Shown here piece after piece: positions 1 through 9,600 of a stretch of DNA of 42,486 nt. A program made the position numbers and the translations under genes. The notes beneath the pieces were generated by a model. It was not told the DNA's origin and made no database searches. It saw only the letters and a program-made list of their open reading frames with translations. Position 1 is the first letter of the stretch, and every line of letters begins with the position of its first letter. The DNA is from Minisyncoccota bacterium (GTDB taxonomy: Bacteria > Patescibacteriota > Minisyncoccia > JAHIHE01 > JAGLIN01): NCBI GenBank assembly GCA_023142995.1, contig JAGLIM010000014.1, positions 1 through 42,486 of the forward strand. The letters are read 5' to 3'.

Positions 1-1044
1 ACAAGAGAATTAGCAATTCAAGTCAATGAATCTCTTGAAAAGATCGGCAGACCGTTAGGACTTAGAACTGCAATTATAATTGGCGGAGACAATATGAATC
101 GACAGATCAGACAGGTTAGAAACAATCCACATATCTTCGTTACTACTCCTGGACGGCTTATTGATCATATTCAAAGAAAAACGATCTCTTTGAAAAAAAC
201 TTCTATTCTAGTGCTCGATGAAGCAGACCGTATGCTTGATATGGGATTTGAAGCTGAAATTAAAAAAATACTCGCAGAAATTCCAAAAGAAAGACAAATT
301 ATGCTTTTTTCTGCAACAATGCCTCCGAAAATCATGCAAATTGCAAAATTACATATGCAATTACCAATAAGAGTTGAAATCGCGCCAGCAGGATCCGTCA
401 CAAAAAATATCACACATGAAATATTTTTCTTAAAACAAACATCAAAGATCGCACTTTTAGACACAATTTTAAAGAAGCATACTGGAAGTACTTTGGTCTT
501 TTCAAGAACAAAATTTGGCGCAAAAAAGATTGCAGCACAAATTCGAAATATGGGACATACTGCATCAGAGATCCATTCAGATAGAAGTCTTAGGCAAAGA
601 TTAAACGCTCTTTCAGGATTTAAAACTGGAAAATATCGAGTTCTTGTTGCAACTGACATAGCTGCAAGAGGAATTGATGTAAATAATATAGAACTAGTGA
701 TCAACTATGATCTTCCAGAATCTCCAGAAGATTATGTACATCGCATTGGAAGAACTGGACGCGCTGAGTGTACAGGTCATGCAATTTCATTTGCAACTCC
801 TAATCAAAAATTTGCCATTAAAATGATTGAACGCCTTATTAAAAAACAATTACCTATATCTAAATTACCACCTCTTCCAAAAGAAAAATATTCCGATAAA
901 GAAAGTAAATCTAATAATACAGAAAATCGTCGCAGTTTTTATCAAGGAAAAAATAAACGCTCAAATTCACAAAAAGATTCTCGCAATAATTATAAGGGAA
1001 AACGTACTGGATCATATTCTAGATCAAATAATAAGACGAATTAG
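1..1044 (+). CDS. DEAD-box ATP-dependent RNA helicase (5' truncated by window)
   Basis: The open frame runs from base 1, so the N-terminus with the Q motif and Walker A lies outside the window; the first internal Met is at 94. Superfamily 2 helicase motifs appear in order: TRELAIQV (Ia) at the very start, TPGRLIDHI (Ib), VLDEADRML (II, the DEAD box), SATMP (III), then the second RecA-like domain with LVFSRT (IV), VATDIAARGID (V) and YVHRIGRTGRA (VI). A basic, Asn/Lys/Ser/Arg-rich tail of about 65 residues follows, as in RhlE/CsdA-type helicases that use such tails to bind RNA. The expected role is unwinding of structured RNA in ribosome assembly or mRNA turnover. Family is certain; the exact subgroup (RhlE-like) is inferred. 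Confidence 0.96.
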   Translation, partial: TRELAIQVNESLEKIGRPLGLRTAIIIGGDNMNRQIRQVRNNPHIFVTTPGRLIDHIQRKTISLKKTSILVLDEADRMLDMGFEAEIKKILAEIPKERQIMLFSATMPPKIMQIAKLHMQLPIRVEIAPAGSVTKNITHEIFFLKQTSKIALLDTILKKHTGSTLVFSRTKFGAKKIAAQIRNMGHTASEIHSDRSLRQRLNALSGFKTGKYRVLVATDIAARGIDVNNIELVINYDLPESPEDYVHRIGRTGRAECTGHAISFATPNQKFAIKMIERLIKKQLPISKLPPLPKEKYSDKESKSNNTENRRSFYQGKNKRSNSQKDSRNNYKGKRTGSYSRSNNKTN

Positions 1045-1065
1045 AATTTTATATAATAGTTCACG

Positions 1066-1172
1066 GACTCCTCACGATAGTGAGGGTGAAGTATCGTAGG
1101 ACTAATGAAATTCATTAACTCTTTGATATTTCAACCTTGCTCTCGCAAGGACTCCATTGAATATCATTCAAC
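1066..1172. repeat. Structured dispersed repeat R1 (two hairpins)
   Basis: Begins 22 bases after the helicase stop. It has a hairpin CCTCAC-GATA-GTGAGG (1070-1085), then a conserved segment GTGAAGTATCGTAGGACT, then a second hairpin CCTTGC-TCTC-GCAAGG (1135-1150) followed by GACTCC. The same arrangement recurs at 15448 and, for its first half, at 15569, with the first loop as GAAA. Function unknown. The rest of 1045-1349 holds only AT-rich sequence and the terminator at 1256. Confidence 0.8.
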
Positions 1173-1255
1173 CTTACTTTGAAGTTTATTGTAATATAAG
1201 ATAATAGAAAAACAATATTAAAATATGGTTTAATTTTTATAAAACCTTAACCTCA

Positions 1256-1291
1256 CAAAAAAACAGACTCTCTCTCAAGTCTGTCTTTTTT
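1256..1291. terminator. Bidirectional intrinsic terminator
   Basis: ACAGACT (1263-1269) pairs with AGTCTGT (1278-1284). A T-run follows on the plus strand and an A-run precedes it, so the hairpin can act in both directions. It sits between the converging helicase and beta-propeller genes. Confidence 0.8.
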
Positions 1292-1349
1292 ATTTTATTT
1301 TATTTTCTAATTATTTATACCCTCAAATATAAATATCAAAATTATCAAT

Positions 1350-3686
1350 TTAATTATGATTATCCACTAATTCAATATTCTTTATCTCATTAAGATCATT
1401 AAGACCATTAGCTTTCAAATATTTATTAGATAAAGTATATAAGACATTATCAATATATAAACTTCTTTGCACATTGCCACTTCTATCCCAACTCTTATTC
1501 TCATCATCTGAATGATCAATCTTCCCTTTCAATTCAAAGCCCTTCTTGTTTATATTAAATACTGCAACACCATTAAAATATTTTCTAACTGACGGCATAA
1601 TCATCTCTTCTTCAAATATTGCACTTTCTTGAACTTTTACAATATCTTCTTGCATAGTTACTGGAATCGCAAGCAAGTTTTTATCCTTTGAAAACAAAAA
1701 TGCTTTATGTTCATTTATCGCAATTGAGTTACTGCTACGATCTCCTAAAACAAATTTATCAATCTCCTTTGGGTTTTTAACATCAGAGACATCAAATAAA
1801 GATAATTTTATACCGCCTATTATTCTTCCAGTATCATCTGTTTCTTTCCCAAGTCCGATCAAAGTTACATCATCATAAGGATGCAAATAGCTGGAATATC
1901 CTGGAACTTTCAATTCTCCCATAACTTTTGGATTTTCTGGATTTGTAAGGTCAATTACAAAAAGTGGATCAACTCGTTTGAAAGTGACCAAATATGCTCT
2001 GTTTTGCATAAACCGAACAGAATAAATTCGCTCGCCCTTTGCCAATCCTTCAACTTTTCCAACAACTTTCATATCATTATCAAGTACATAAAGATTGCTA
2101 TAGGACTGCTTTTGGTCAGTGTCTGCAAGACTAGACCATGATCTATTTTTAGTTGTCGCAATTCGAAAATAACCATTATTTTCATCCATTGAGAATTGAT
2201 TCAAAACCACTCCAGTAACTTCACCTGATGTTTTGTATTTTAAATCACCATCATTAATTCCTATTTTATGTATCACAGTTTTTTCAAGTTCTTTAGAAAT
2301 ATCTTCATATCTTTCTTTCACTCTTCTTTTTAGTTCTTCTCCGATTTCCACTGACTCATTCTCACTAAATAAATTTTCATATTTAGCCATGATCATTACG
2401 ATCTTCTCATATTTTTCCATTGGAGAAAGAAGATCATCATCTGAGTTTTCTATCTTTTCAATTAACTCTCTGTCTCTTTGAGTTAATTGTGGAGAGATCT
2501 TTTCTTTAATAATCTCAAGAACAATATCTGATACTAATTCTTCCTCACTGACTCTTTTGTTATAAGTTATATAAAGATTTTCTAATGAGACAAACAGATT
2601 ATTCTGATATCCATCAAGCATATACACTTCACTCTTTATATTTCCTGATAGATCATTTATATTAATCGCCGAAACAGTTGTAAAATTATAAGAGTAATAG
2701 TTCATATCGAAATAATAAACATCTGGGCAATTACTACAGTTTACATTTTTTGGATCACTGCCTAAAAGCTTTCCATCTTCAACTAAAAGCGGTACTGGAT
2801 AGTTTTTGTCATAAAAATGTAAATTGTTTGAAGTTACAAAATAGATATAATCCCCAATCATTCTTGAATCAGACAGATTTCCTTCAAAATCATAACTCTT
2901 GATCTCTTTTGGATTACTTCTGTCAGAAATATTATAGATTTTTACATATGAATAATTTTGAAATCTATTTTTTGGAACCATATCTCGATAGCTTGAAATA
3001 CTAGAAAGATAACTTCGTCCATAAACTAAGATCTTATCATCATTAATATAAATTCCGCTTGGTTTTGTATTTAATTTAATTCTTGAAACTTCACTCGAAT
3101 CTTCAGCAGGAAATGCATCAACAATGACAACATCATTTCCACTTATAGCATAAATATACTTTCCATCATTTTTTACAATATCTCCTTCATCAACGCCACC
3201 GATTTGAATATTAGTTGTTGAATAATCTTCACTTCCTCCTATTCCTTTGGCCGAATCATTAGTAGTAGCTGACGCTTCTGCAGACCCCCATCCATCTATA
3301 GACTCTTCTTTCATAACCCCAGTTCTATTTTCAAGCATACTTGTTCCTCCAAAATAATTATCACCATATCCAGAAGCAATAGCACTTCTTTCATTCATAA
3401 AATCTTGCATCTGCGAATAGTTCTCAAATTTTTTAACATAATTACCAAGATATTCTTCTTCAACTATAGGAATACTTGGTTTATTCGGTTTATTTACCCT
3501 ATTAGTAGTCATCAAAGCCACTATCAATCCTCCTATAACAAAAATAATTAGTATAAAAGAAATAAAAAATGATAGAAATATCATTTTATTTTTAGATCTT
3601 AGCTTTTTTTTCTCCAACTCTAATGTTTCCTTCGAATAATTTGAAGAAGAACCAGCTGATTTGTTTTTCTCATCATTTGTATTCAT
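1350..3686 (-). CDS. Membrane-anchored beta-propeller domain protein (COG4880 type)
   Basis: A 778-residue protein with a short charged cytoplasmic N-terminus, one hydrophobic helix at about residues 33-60, and a large extracellular part. The segment TNIQIGGVDEGDIVKNDGKY, followed by YIYAISGNDVVIVDAF, is the hallmark of the secreted C-terminal beta-propeller family (Beta_propel, COG4880), distantly related to WD40. Further blade-like strands continue to the C-terminus (LYVLDNDMKVVG, AYLVTFKRVDPLFVIDL, SLFDVSDVKNPKEIDKF). Two CxxC-like cysteines lie in CSNCPD. A charged, probably helical insert of about 100 residues (roughly residues 380-480) interrupts the propeller. No Shine-Dalgarno sequence precedes the ATG. 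It is likely a cell-surface binding or scaffold protein; no ligand can be named. It converges with the helicase at the terminator near 1270. Confidence 0.88.
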   Translation of the reverse strand: MNTNDEKNKSAGSSSNYSKETLELEKKKLRSKNKMIFLSFFISFILIIFVIGGLIVALMTTNRVNKPNKPSIPIVEEEYLGNYVKKFENYSQMQDFMNERSAIASGYGDNYFGGTSMLENRTGVMKEESIDGWGSAEASATTNDSAKGIGGSEDYSTTNIQIGGVDEGDIVKNDGKYIYAISGNDVVIVDAFPAEDSSEVSRIKLNTKPSGIYINDDKILVYGRSYLSSISSYRDMVPKNRFQNYSYVKIYNISDRSNPKEIKSYDFEGNLSDSRMIGDYIYFVTSNNLHFYDKNYPVPLLVEDGKLLGSDPKNVNCSNCPDVYYFDMNYYSYNFTTVSAININDLSGNIKSEVYMLDGYQNNLFVSLENLYITYNKRVSEEELVSDIVLEIIKEKISPQLTQRDRELIEKIENSDDDLLSPMEKYEKIVMIMAKYENLFSENESVEIGEELKRRVKERYEDISKELEKTVIHKIGINDGDLKYKTSGEVTGVVLNQFSMDENNGYFRIATTKNRSWSSLADTDQKQSYSNLYVLDNDMKVVGKVEGLAKGERIYSVRFMQNRAYLVTFKRVDPLFVIDLTNPENPKVMGELKVPGYSSYLHPYDDVTLIGLGKETDDTGRIIGGIKLSLFDVSDVKNPKEIDKFVLGDRSSNSIAINEHKAFLFSKDKNLLAIPVTMQEDIVKVQESAIFEEEMIMPSVRKYFNGVAVFNINKKGFELKGKIDHSDDENKSWDRSGNVQRSLYIDNVLYTLSNKYLKANGLNDLNEIKNIELVDNHN

Positions 3687-3760
3687 ATGTTTTTTTTAGT
3701 TATTTAATAAAAAATACTTATCATATCTAATAAGTATTAATTATCTTACAAACAAAATCA

Positions 3761-3859
3761 TTAGATACTTGTTATAACCAAAGCCATAACAATTGCTCCA
3801 AGAAATGCTACAAACAGCAAAGCTGGCACAGTATCATGCACTTTCTTTTTTGTTTTCAT
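3761..3859 (-). CDS. Putative 32-residue single-span membrane peptide
   Basis: This frame is short and easily missed. It reads MKTKKKVHDTV then a continuous hydrophobic stretch PALLFVAFLGAIVMALVIT and ends SI-TAA. A positively charged N-terminus before one 19-residue helix is what a small inner-membrane peptide looks like; codons are ordinary for the neighbourhood. It lies upstream of, and on the same strand as, the beta-propeller gene, so it may share its transcript. No Shine-Dalgarno sequence is seen. I do not recognise a family. The remainder of 3687-4099 is AT-rich with nothing else evident. Confidence 0.5.
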   Translation of the reverse strand: MKTKKKVHDTVPALLFVAFLGAIVMALVITSI

Positions 3860-4099
3860 GTTTATTTTTGTTAAATATAAATTTATTAATTAAGTTTAAA
3901 ATATATATAAAAAAGAATATTTTAAACACACCACTAAAGTCTTATTTAAAAACTTTGAATATTAAATTCTTTCTTTCTTTATTTTACCATTTTTGATTTT
4001 TATTGTCAAGAAACAATTTTTAACAATTTTTAATAAATTCACTCAATAAAACAAATCGTCACGAGATTTAACCTTATTTTTCTCGTTTTATCCTTGCTA

Positions 4100-4942
4100 T
4101 TACTTTTTATCAATTCTTTCTGTTTCAATAAGATATTCTTTTAAAGCATCTTCCCACGGTCTCATTGAAGAAAGTTTTGTGTTTACAAGCATTGAATATG
4201 TTGGCTTTTTAGCAGGAGTTACAAATTCCTCAGATGTAACTGATTTTACATTTGGTTTCAATCCTGAAAGTTCAAAGATCTTCAAAGCAAATTCATACCA
4301 ATTGCAATAATCCGAATTTGTAATATGATAAATTCCAGATGATTTCTTAGATCCAATCAGCTCTTTTACTTTTTCAGCTAAATCTTTTGCATATGTTGGA
4401 CTGCCAAACTGATCGTTAACAATTTTCAAATCTTTTCCTTCTTCGGCAAGACGAATCATTGTTTCAACGAAATTTTTTCCATATTTTCCAAAAAGCCAAG
4501 AAGTTCTGATCAAATAATATCGTGGTTCAATATCCAAAATCATTTTTTCTCCAAGTGCTTTTGATTTCCCATACATATTTATAGGATTATAACTATGATC
4601 TTCTTTATATCCAATATGACTTTCTCCGTCAAAAACATAATCAGTACTAAAATGAATAAATAGAGCATCTATTTCTTTGCAAATTGTAGATAAAAAGCCT
4701 ACAGCGCAACCATTTACTTTATATGCTATATCTTTTTCTGATTCTGCTTTATCAACAGCAGTATAAGCAGCAGCGTTTATGACAATGTCTGGTTTCAGCT
4801 TACTAACCTTTCTCATAACATCATCTCGTTTCGTAATATCAACTTGATCCTTATCCCAAAGCGTTAGATCATTATTAGCTTTAAATACTTTGACAAGTTC
4901 ACTTCCCAACATTCCTTTATATCCTAAAATTAAGATTTTCAT
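4100..4942 (-). CDS. rfbD: dTDP-4-dehydrorhamnose reductase (RmlD/RfbD)
   Basis: A 280-residue extended SDR enzyme, full length for the family. The Rossmann loop GYKGMLG is at residues 7-13, the conserved INAAAYTAVDKAE at about 55-67, STDYVFDG at 99-106, and the catalytic YxxxK as Y124-GKS-K128. SWLFGKYGKNFV and VNDQFGSPTYA are typical RmlD sequences. It reduces dTDP-4-keto-L-rhamnose to dTDP-L-rhamnose with NAD(P)H, the last step of rhamnose donor synthesis for surface polysaccharide. The other rml genes are not in this window. A polyprenyl-phosphate sugar transferase at 13237 could feed the same surface-glycan pathway, but that link is inferred. Confidence 0.95.
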   Translation of the reverse strand: MKILILGYKGMLGSELVKVFKANNDLTLWDKDQVDITKRDDVMRKVSKLKPDIVINAAAYTAVDKAESEKDIAYKVNGCAVGFLSTICKEIDALFIHFSTDYVFDGESHIGYKEDHSYNPINMYGKSKALGEKMILDIEPRYYLIRTSWLFGKYGKNFVETMIRLAEEGKDLKIVNDQFGSPTYAKDLAEKVKELIGSKKSSGIYHITNSDYCNWYEFALKIFELSGLKPNVKSVTSEEFVTPAKKPTYSMLVNTKLSSMRPWEDALKEYLIETERIDKK

Positions 4943-4962
4943 TTATTTTTCTTAAATTGATT

Positions 4963-5970
4963 TTAAATGACCTTATTGCGATTTTTTTTATTCATATATA
5001 TTTTGACAGCAAGAACAACTATAATAACTATAACAAAGAATATCGCATAACCAAATGTCTTGCTAAAGTCCTTGCTATCGCCAATCTTGTTTTCCAAATC
5101 ACAATCCTTTGGACAATTAATTTTGTTTTCTTCTCCTTCACATTTTCCATCAAGAACACACACAGATTCAAATGTTTCTTCTGTATATCCTTCTTCAAAA
5201 ATAAATTCTTTTTCTATTCTCCTTTGGTTATATCCTTCTTTAGAAAAATTTGCCCACAGAGAATATTTTCCTTCTTCAGCGTCTATTAAAGAATAAGGTG
5301 CAATGTTATTTTCAAAATTCAAAACTTCAATTTTTCCATTTGGAGTTTTGATCGTAGCTCTTGTTTTTACATCTTCAGTAGAAACATTTAATTTAAAATA
5401 AACTATTTCATTTTTACCAAATACCATTTTTTCACTAGAACATTCCTCATCAACACAAATCAAAATAGCCACTTCAATTTCATTATTATCATTTTCTTTT
5501 TCTACAAAAATTTCAAAAAATTCAGATCTTTTACCTATATTATGATCATTTTCATCTCTGATCTCAACTTCTGCCTTATATTCTCCCGCAGGCATCCAGG
5601 ACTCAACTTTCATTTCAGAAACAAAATACTGAGTCTTTTCTTTGGAAGAAAGATTGAAATCTTTTATAAAAGACTTAGCTGGAAAAGATCCATCCAGCGG
5701 AAAGATCATAACCACCATTCTTCCTGAAAATGATTGATCTGTTTGATTATGAAAAGCTGCTTTTACTTCAATTATTTCACCAGCTATAAACTTTTTTTTA
5801 TTTATTGAAAAATCAATTAGCTGATTGTCATTTGCCTCAATTGTTGGAACATCAATTGGTTCATTTTTGGGAATATCTATAAATTGAGCATTAACTTCTT
5901 TTGAGATTGGGATTATCAACAAAAACAAAACAATTAATAAATATTTTATTCTACTTGTTAAATTTTCCAT
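4963..5970 (-). CDS. Secreted, C-terminally anchored protein with Cys motif
   Basis: I place the start at 5970 (MENLTSR, 335 residues) rather than 6021. This gives a clean signal peptide (YLLIVLFLLIIPI, then A-Q) and avoids overlapping the upstream gene, leaving a 10-base gap. The body is beta-rich, with two segments resembling Ig-like/extracellular-domain strands (IDFSINKKKFIAGEIIEVKA and VYFKLNVSTED). Near the C-terminus CVLDGKCEGEENKINCPKDC matches the C-x-DG-x-C-x-x-GE-x-x-x-NCP-x-DC motif also seen in the giant protein at 6654. One membrane helix (YAIFFVIVIIVVLAVKIYM) and a basic tail follow. It is probably exported and membrane-anchored; function unknown. It ends the surface-protein cluster. 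Confidence 0.75.
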   Translation of the reverse strand: MENLTSRIKYLLIVLFLLIIPISKEVNAQFIDIPKNEPIDVPTIEANDNQLIDFSINKKKFIAGEIIEVKAAFHNQTDQSFSGRMVVMIFPLDGSFPAKSFIKDFNLSSKEKTQYFVSEMKVESWMPAGEYKAEVEIRDENDHNIGKRSEFFEIFVEKENDNNEIEVAILICVDEECSSEKMVFGKNEIVYFKLNVSTEDVKTRATIKTPNGKIEVLNFENNIAPYSLIDAEEGKYSLWANFSKEGYNQRRIEKEFIFEEGYTEETFESVCVLDGKCEGEENKINCPKDCDLENKIGDSKDFSKTFGYAIFFVIVIIVVLAVKIYMNKKNRNKVI

Positions 5971-5980
5971 AATATTAATA

Positions 5981-6520
5981 TTAAATTTTAGATTTATTTT
6001 TTTTCTTATATATAATTGCAATAGTTAGAATTAATATTATAAGAATTGCGCCCAATAAATAACCAGATATGTTTTTAAAATAATCTTTCCAGTCTAGCTT
6101 TTTAATAACTTTTATTTCTTTCGGATTATCTTCTTTTTGACTAACAACAACTTCTAGCTTCATTAAACTTGTTACTTCTTTTTCTGCTCCATCGTCTAAA
6201 ACGCATAAAGTACATTTGGTATTATAAAGACATCTTTGATCTGAAACGGTTTTTGTTCCATATCCATTTATTGCGCAAAAGTTAAATTCTCTTTTTTCCT
6301 GTCCAACAAAAAAACTCCATCCCGATGCTTCGGATCCATCTGGAAATATACAAATTCCCTGTTCTCCTCCAGCTGTTTCTCTTGTGTCATATTCATATCC
6401 TAGATCAACACAGTAAGCTGCTGCTGGATTACGCATTCCAGTTTCCATAGCAGAAATATGAAATAACGGAGTCAATAAAAATATAATTGCTACTGCTATA
6501 ATGATTTTTTCATATTTCAT
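5981..6520 (-). CDS. DUF333 domain membrane protein
   Basis: The start at 6520 (MKYEKIIIAV, 179 residues) is preferred over 6574 because it begins directly with a signal or anchor helix (IIIAVAIIFLLTPLFHISA). Residues 31-74 match the DUF333 pattern: NPAAAYCVDLG, GGEQGICIFPDGSE, then GWSFF. That domain is a small Cys-containing module of exported, putatively haemolysin-like proteins with no proven function. A second Cys cluster (CLYNTKCTLCVLDDG) follows. A C-terminal helix at about 150-170 with a Lys-rich tail predicts a type I membrane topology. It lies 10 bases upstream of the Cys-motif protein, so the two are probably co-transcribed and may work together at the surface. Confidence 0.82.
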   Translation of the reverse strand: MKYEKIIIAVAIIFLLTPLFHISAMETGMRNPAAAYCVDLGYEYDTRETAGGEQGICIFPDGSEASGWSFFVGQEKREFNFCAINGYGTKTVSDQRCLYNTKCTLCVLDDGAEKEVTSLMKLEVVVSQKEDNPKEIKVIKKLDWKDYFKNISGYLLGAILIILILTIAIIYKKKNKSKI

Positions 6521-6586
6521 ACTTTTGTGGTTTAGATATAAATAAAATACTAAAAATATTACAAAATAAATCAAATTTCACGTATC

Positions 6587-6624
6587 TGGGAACTCAGTTC
6601 TGGGTACCCAGAACTGAGTTCCCA
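6587..6624. repeat. Perfect 38-bp palindrome, no loop
   Basis: The arm TGGGAACTCAGTTCTGGGT is followed at once by its exact reverse complement. It lies 30 bases after the stop of the giant protease gene and before the DUF333 gene. It may terminate or protect the transcript, but no T-run follows, so it may instead be another REP-like element. Confidence 0.9.
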
Positions 6625-6653
6625 TTCTATTATTGAAATCCCTATACAATCGT

Positions 6654-9600
6654 TTATGGACTTAACACTTTTCCTGGATAATACATTTTACTCTCTATTC
6701 CACACTCTCCGTAAATAACTTCAAAATACCCATCATCACCGAGATTAGGCCAATCTGTGCCCCAACTATTTCTAACGATCCAATAATTAGCTAGATCGTC
6801 ATATCCAACAATTACAACAGCATGATTTAAAGAAGTATCATTTAAACATCCAAGAGTACCCGCATCCCAACCGTTACTAGCAGGATCTGCATTCATAACA
6901 ACAACAATTGGACCATCATTGATAATCTTGTCTTTCATAATCTGAGGTATCATACCTATGTTAGAAGATGAACTGTCTATATTCCAAATGTTATTTTGCC
7001 AAAGAGCACATTTGCCAGAGCAAACAGCGTTGGCAGACTGATAAGGAAAACAGCTTTCCTTATTTATTCCAACAGTTTGAAGATAATACATTGCAAGGTT
7101 TGGGTCGCCTCCATTACAATCTCCCGCATAAGAGCATGAGACAAGATCTTGCTCAGATAAATTTTCATCCAAATTCAAATTGCTATTTTGAATATTATAT
7201 TTAGCCTCTACCGATCCTAAAGTTGCAAATGCCCAGCAAGAGCCACATCCCCCTTGATCTCGTATCGGAGTCATCCAATTTCCAGCATTATTTCTCCAAT
7301 CAAATACAGCAGTTGCACTAACATCAATACAAGTATTATCAATTTCTGCTGGTTTTGTCGTATCATCTCCACAAAAATTATTATCGGTGCAAACTCTTGT
7401 TCTGTTCCCTAACGCGCAAAAAGACCATTCAATACAATCCCAATCAGGAACACAAACGGTCGGAACTGGATCAATTTGAATTTGAAAAGTTTTTATTACC
7501 TCAGCAGTAAAAGGGAAATTACTATCTTTAATTTTCACTGTAATAGTATGCAAACCTTCTGTTAGATCGTTTTTTTGAAAAAATTGCGCAGAACCTATAA
7601 GACCATATACGTCTGATGTCCAACTAATGCTAGCTACTGACCATCCAATTATTTGATTAGCAAGAAATAATACTGACTGACCAACTATAAAATGATCACC
7701 ATTCTTGGGATATATATCATATATAGATGTTGCTTCAACAACATTAATTATTTTTGTATCTTGCGCTGTTGCAACACCATCTGTAACACTCAGCGTTATA
7801 GTATGAGCCCCAAGCGCCCAAGCAGGTATTGTTGAAAAATCAATTATCGGAAGTTTATCAGTTGAAAAGTTTCCTGCTAGATTTGAACTCCATTGATAAG
7901 AATAAGCTCCTGTCCCTCCAGAAGCAACAACACCAGCAATAAAATATCCAAAACTTCTATAAAATTCTGTTTGTCCTAACACCATTGTTACGCTCAAAGT
8001 TCCTGCTGGATGAACAGTTATATTCACACTATCTTGAGAAACAACAGCATTATTATCTGTAACTTTTAAAGTAATTGTATGAGTATTAGCAGATAGATCA
8101 CGAGAAGAAAAAACTCTCTCAGTTGAAAGAACAAGAGCTTCATTATCAGATGACCACTCATAAGTATAATCAGGAGTTCCTCCAAGAACAAACCCTTCAA
8201 AATCAACTAAATCACCTTCAGTATAATTAGTACCATTTAATGGACTATTAATTGAAACAACTAAACTGGGTAAAACGCATATTCCAGACACATTACAAGT
8301 AGCAGGAAAAACGCAACTTCCACAATCGGTTGGCACTCCGCAAAGATCTTGCGTTCCACATTCATATCCTTCTGAAAAACAAAAGTCAGGACATCCAAGA
8401 GGACAGCATTCAGTTGGACAATTTAAGCAATTTTCTCCCGCATCACAAATATTGTTTCCGCAAGTTCCTATAACTCCCGCGCAACTTGATGGATCATAAT
8501 TAAAACAATCCCAGCGACAACCTAAAGTTCCGCCTGTATAGCCAAAAAAATTGCATGTTTTTCCATTTAAATCCATATTAGCTATATTACCGTCAGCAAC
8601 ATCGCAAATCTCACCTGCCAGATTTTCAGTAATAGCATTATCACAACAAACACTTTTAAAAGTTAAATCACAACCAGAATCACCAAGATTAACGCATGCA
8701 CAATCAGCAGCGCAAGTTGTACATTCGCCACCTGCAATATCACAAGTTCCGTCTGGGCAGGTAACTTCAGCCACCGTCACAACATAATCTTGAGTTGAAG
8801 AATCAGCGGCTGTAACGGTATATGTAGCTGGTGCAGTAAAATCCTGAACTGCTCCAGATAGTGGAGCAACTGATGATCCATCGTGAGTGATAGTTGGAAC
8901 AAGAGCAGCAACAACGGTACCGAATGGGACAGTAAGAGCAACTGTTTTAGCTACTTCATCAACTGTTCCTATGACTGCTGGGACAAGTCCATTAAAATCA
9001 AAAACTGTGATGGCCTTTGAATCTGCAGCGGCAACTGTTACTGTCACAACATAATCTTGAGTTGAAGCATCAGCAGCGGTAACGGTATATGTAGCTGGGA
9101 CGGTAAAATCATTAGCTACTCCAGATAGTGGAGCGACTGATGATCCGTTATGTGTAATAGTTGGAGTAAGAATAGTAACATCTGTACCGAATGGAACTGT
9201 AAGAGCAACTGTTTTAGCTGCTTCATCAACTGTTCCTATGACTGCTGGAGTAAGAGCGTTGAAATTAAAAACTGTGATGGCCTTTGAATCTGCAGCGGCA
9301 ACTGTTACTGTCACAACATAATCTTGAGTTGAAGCATCAGCGGCGGTAACGGTATATGTAGCTGGGGCAGTAAAATCCTGAACTGCTCCAGATAGTGGAG
9401 CGACTGATGATCCACTGTAAAAGATAGTTGGAACAAGAATAGTAACATTCGTACCAAATGGGACGGTAAGAGCAACTGTTTTAGCTGCTTCATCAACTGT
9501 TCCTATGACTGCTGGGACAAGTCCATTAAAATCAAAAACTGTGATGGCCTTTGAATCTGTGGCTGTAGCGACAATAACATCAAAATTAGCTTGCTCAGCA

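Noticed and set aside
171-704. 177-residue minus-strand frame opposite the helicase
   Set aside because: It is antisense to a conserved helicase with intact motifs and has no domain.
9311-9496. 61-residue minus-strand frame
   Set aside because: It is an out-of-frame reading of the 267-bp repeats.
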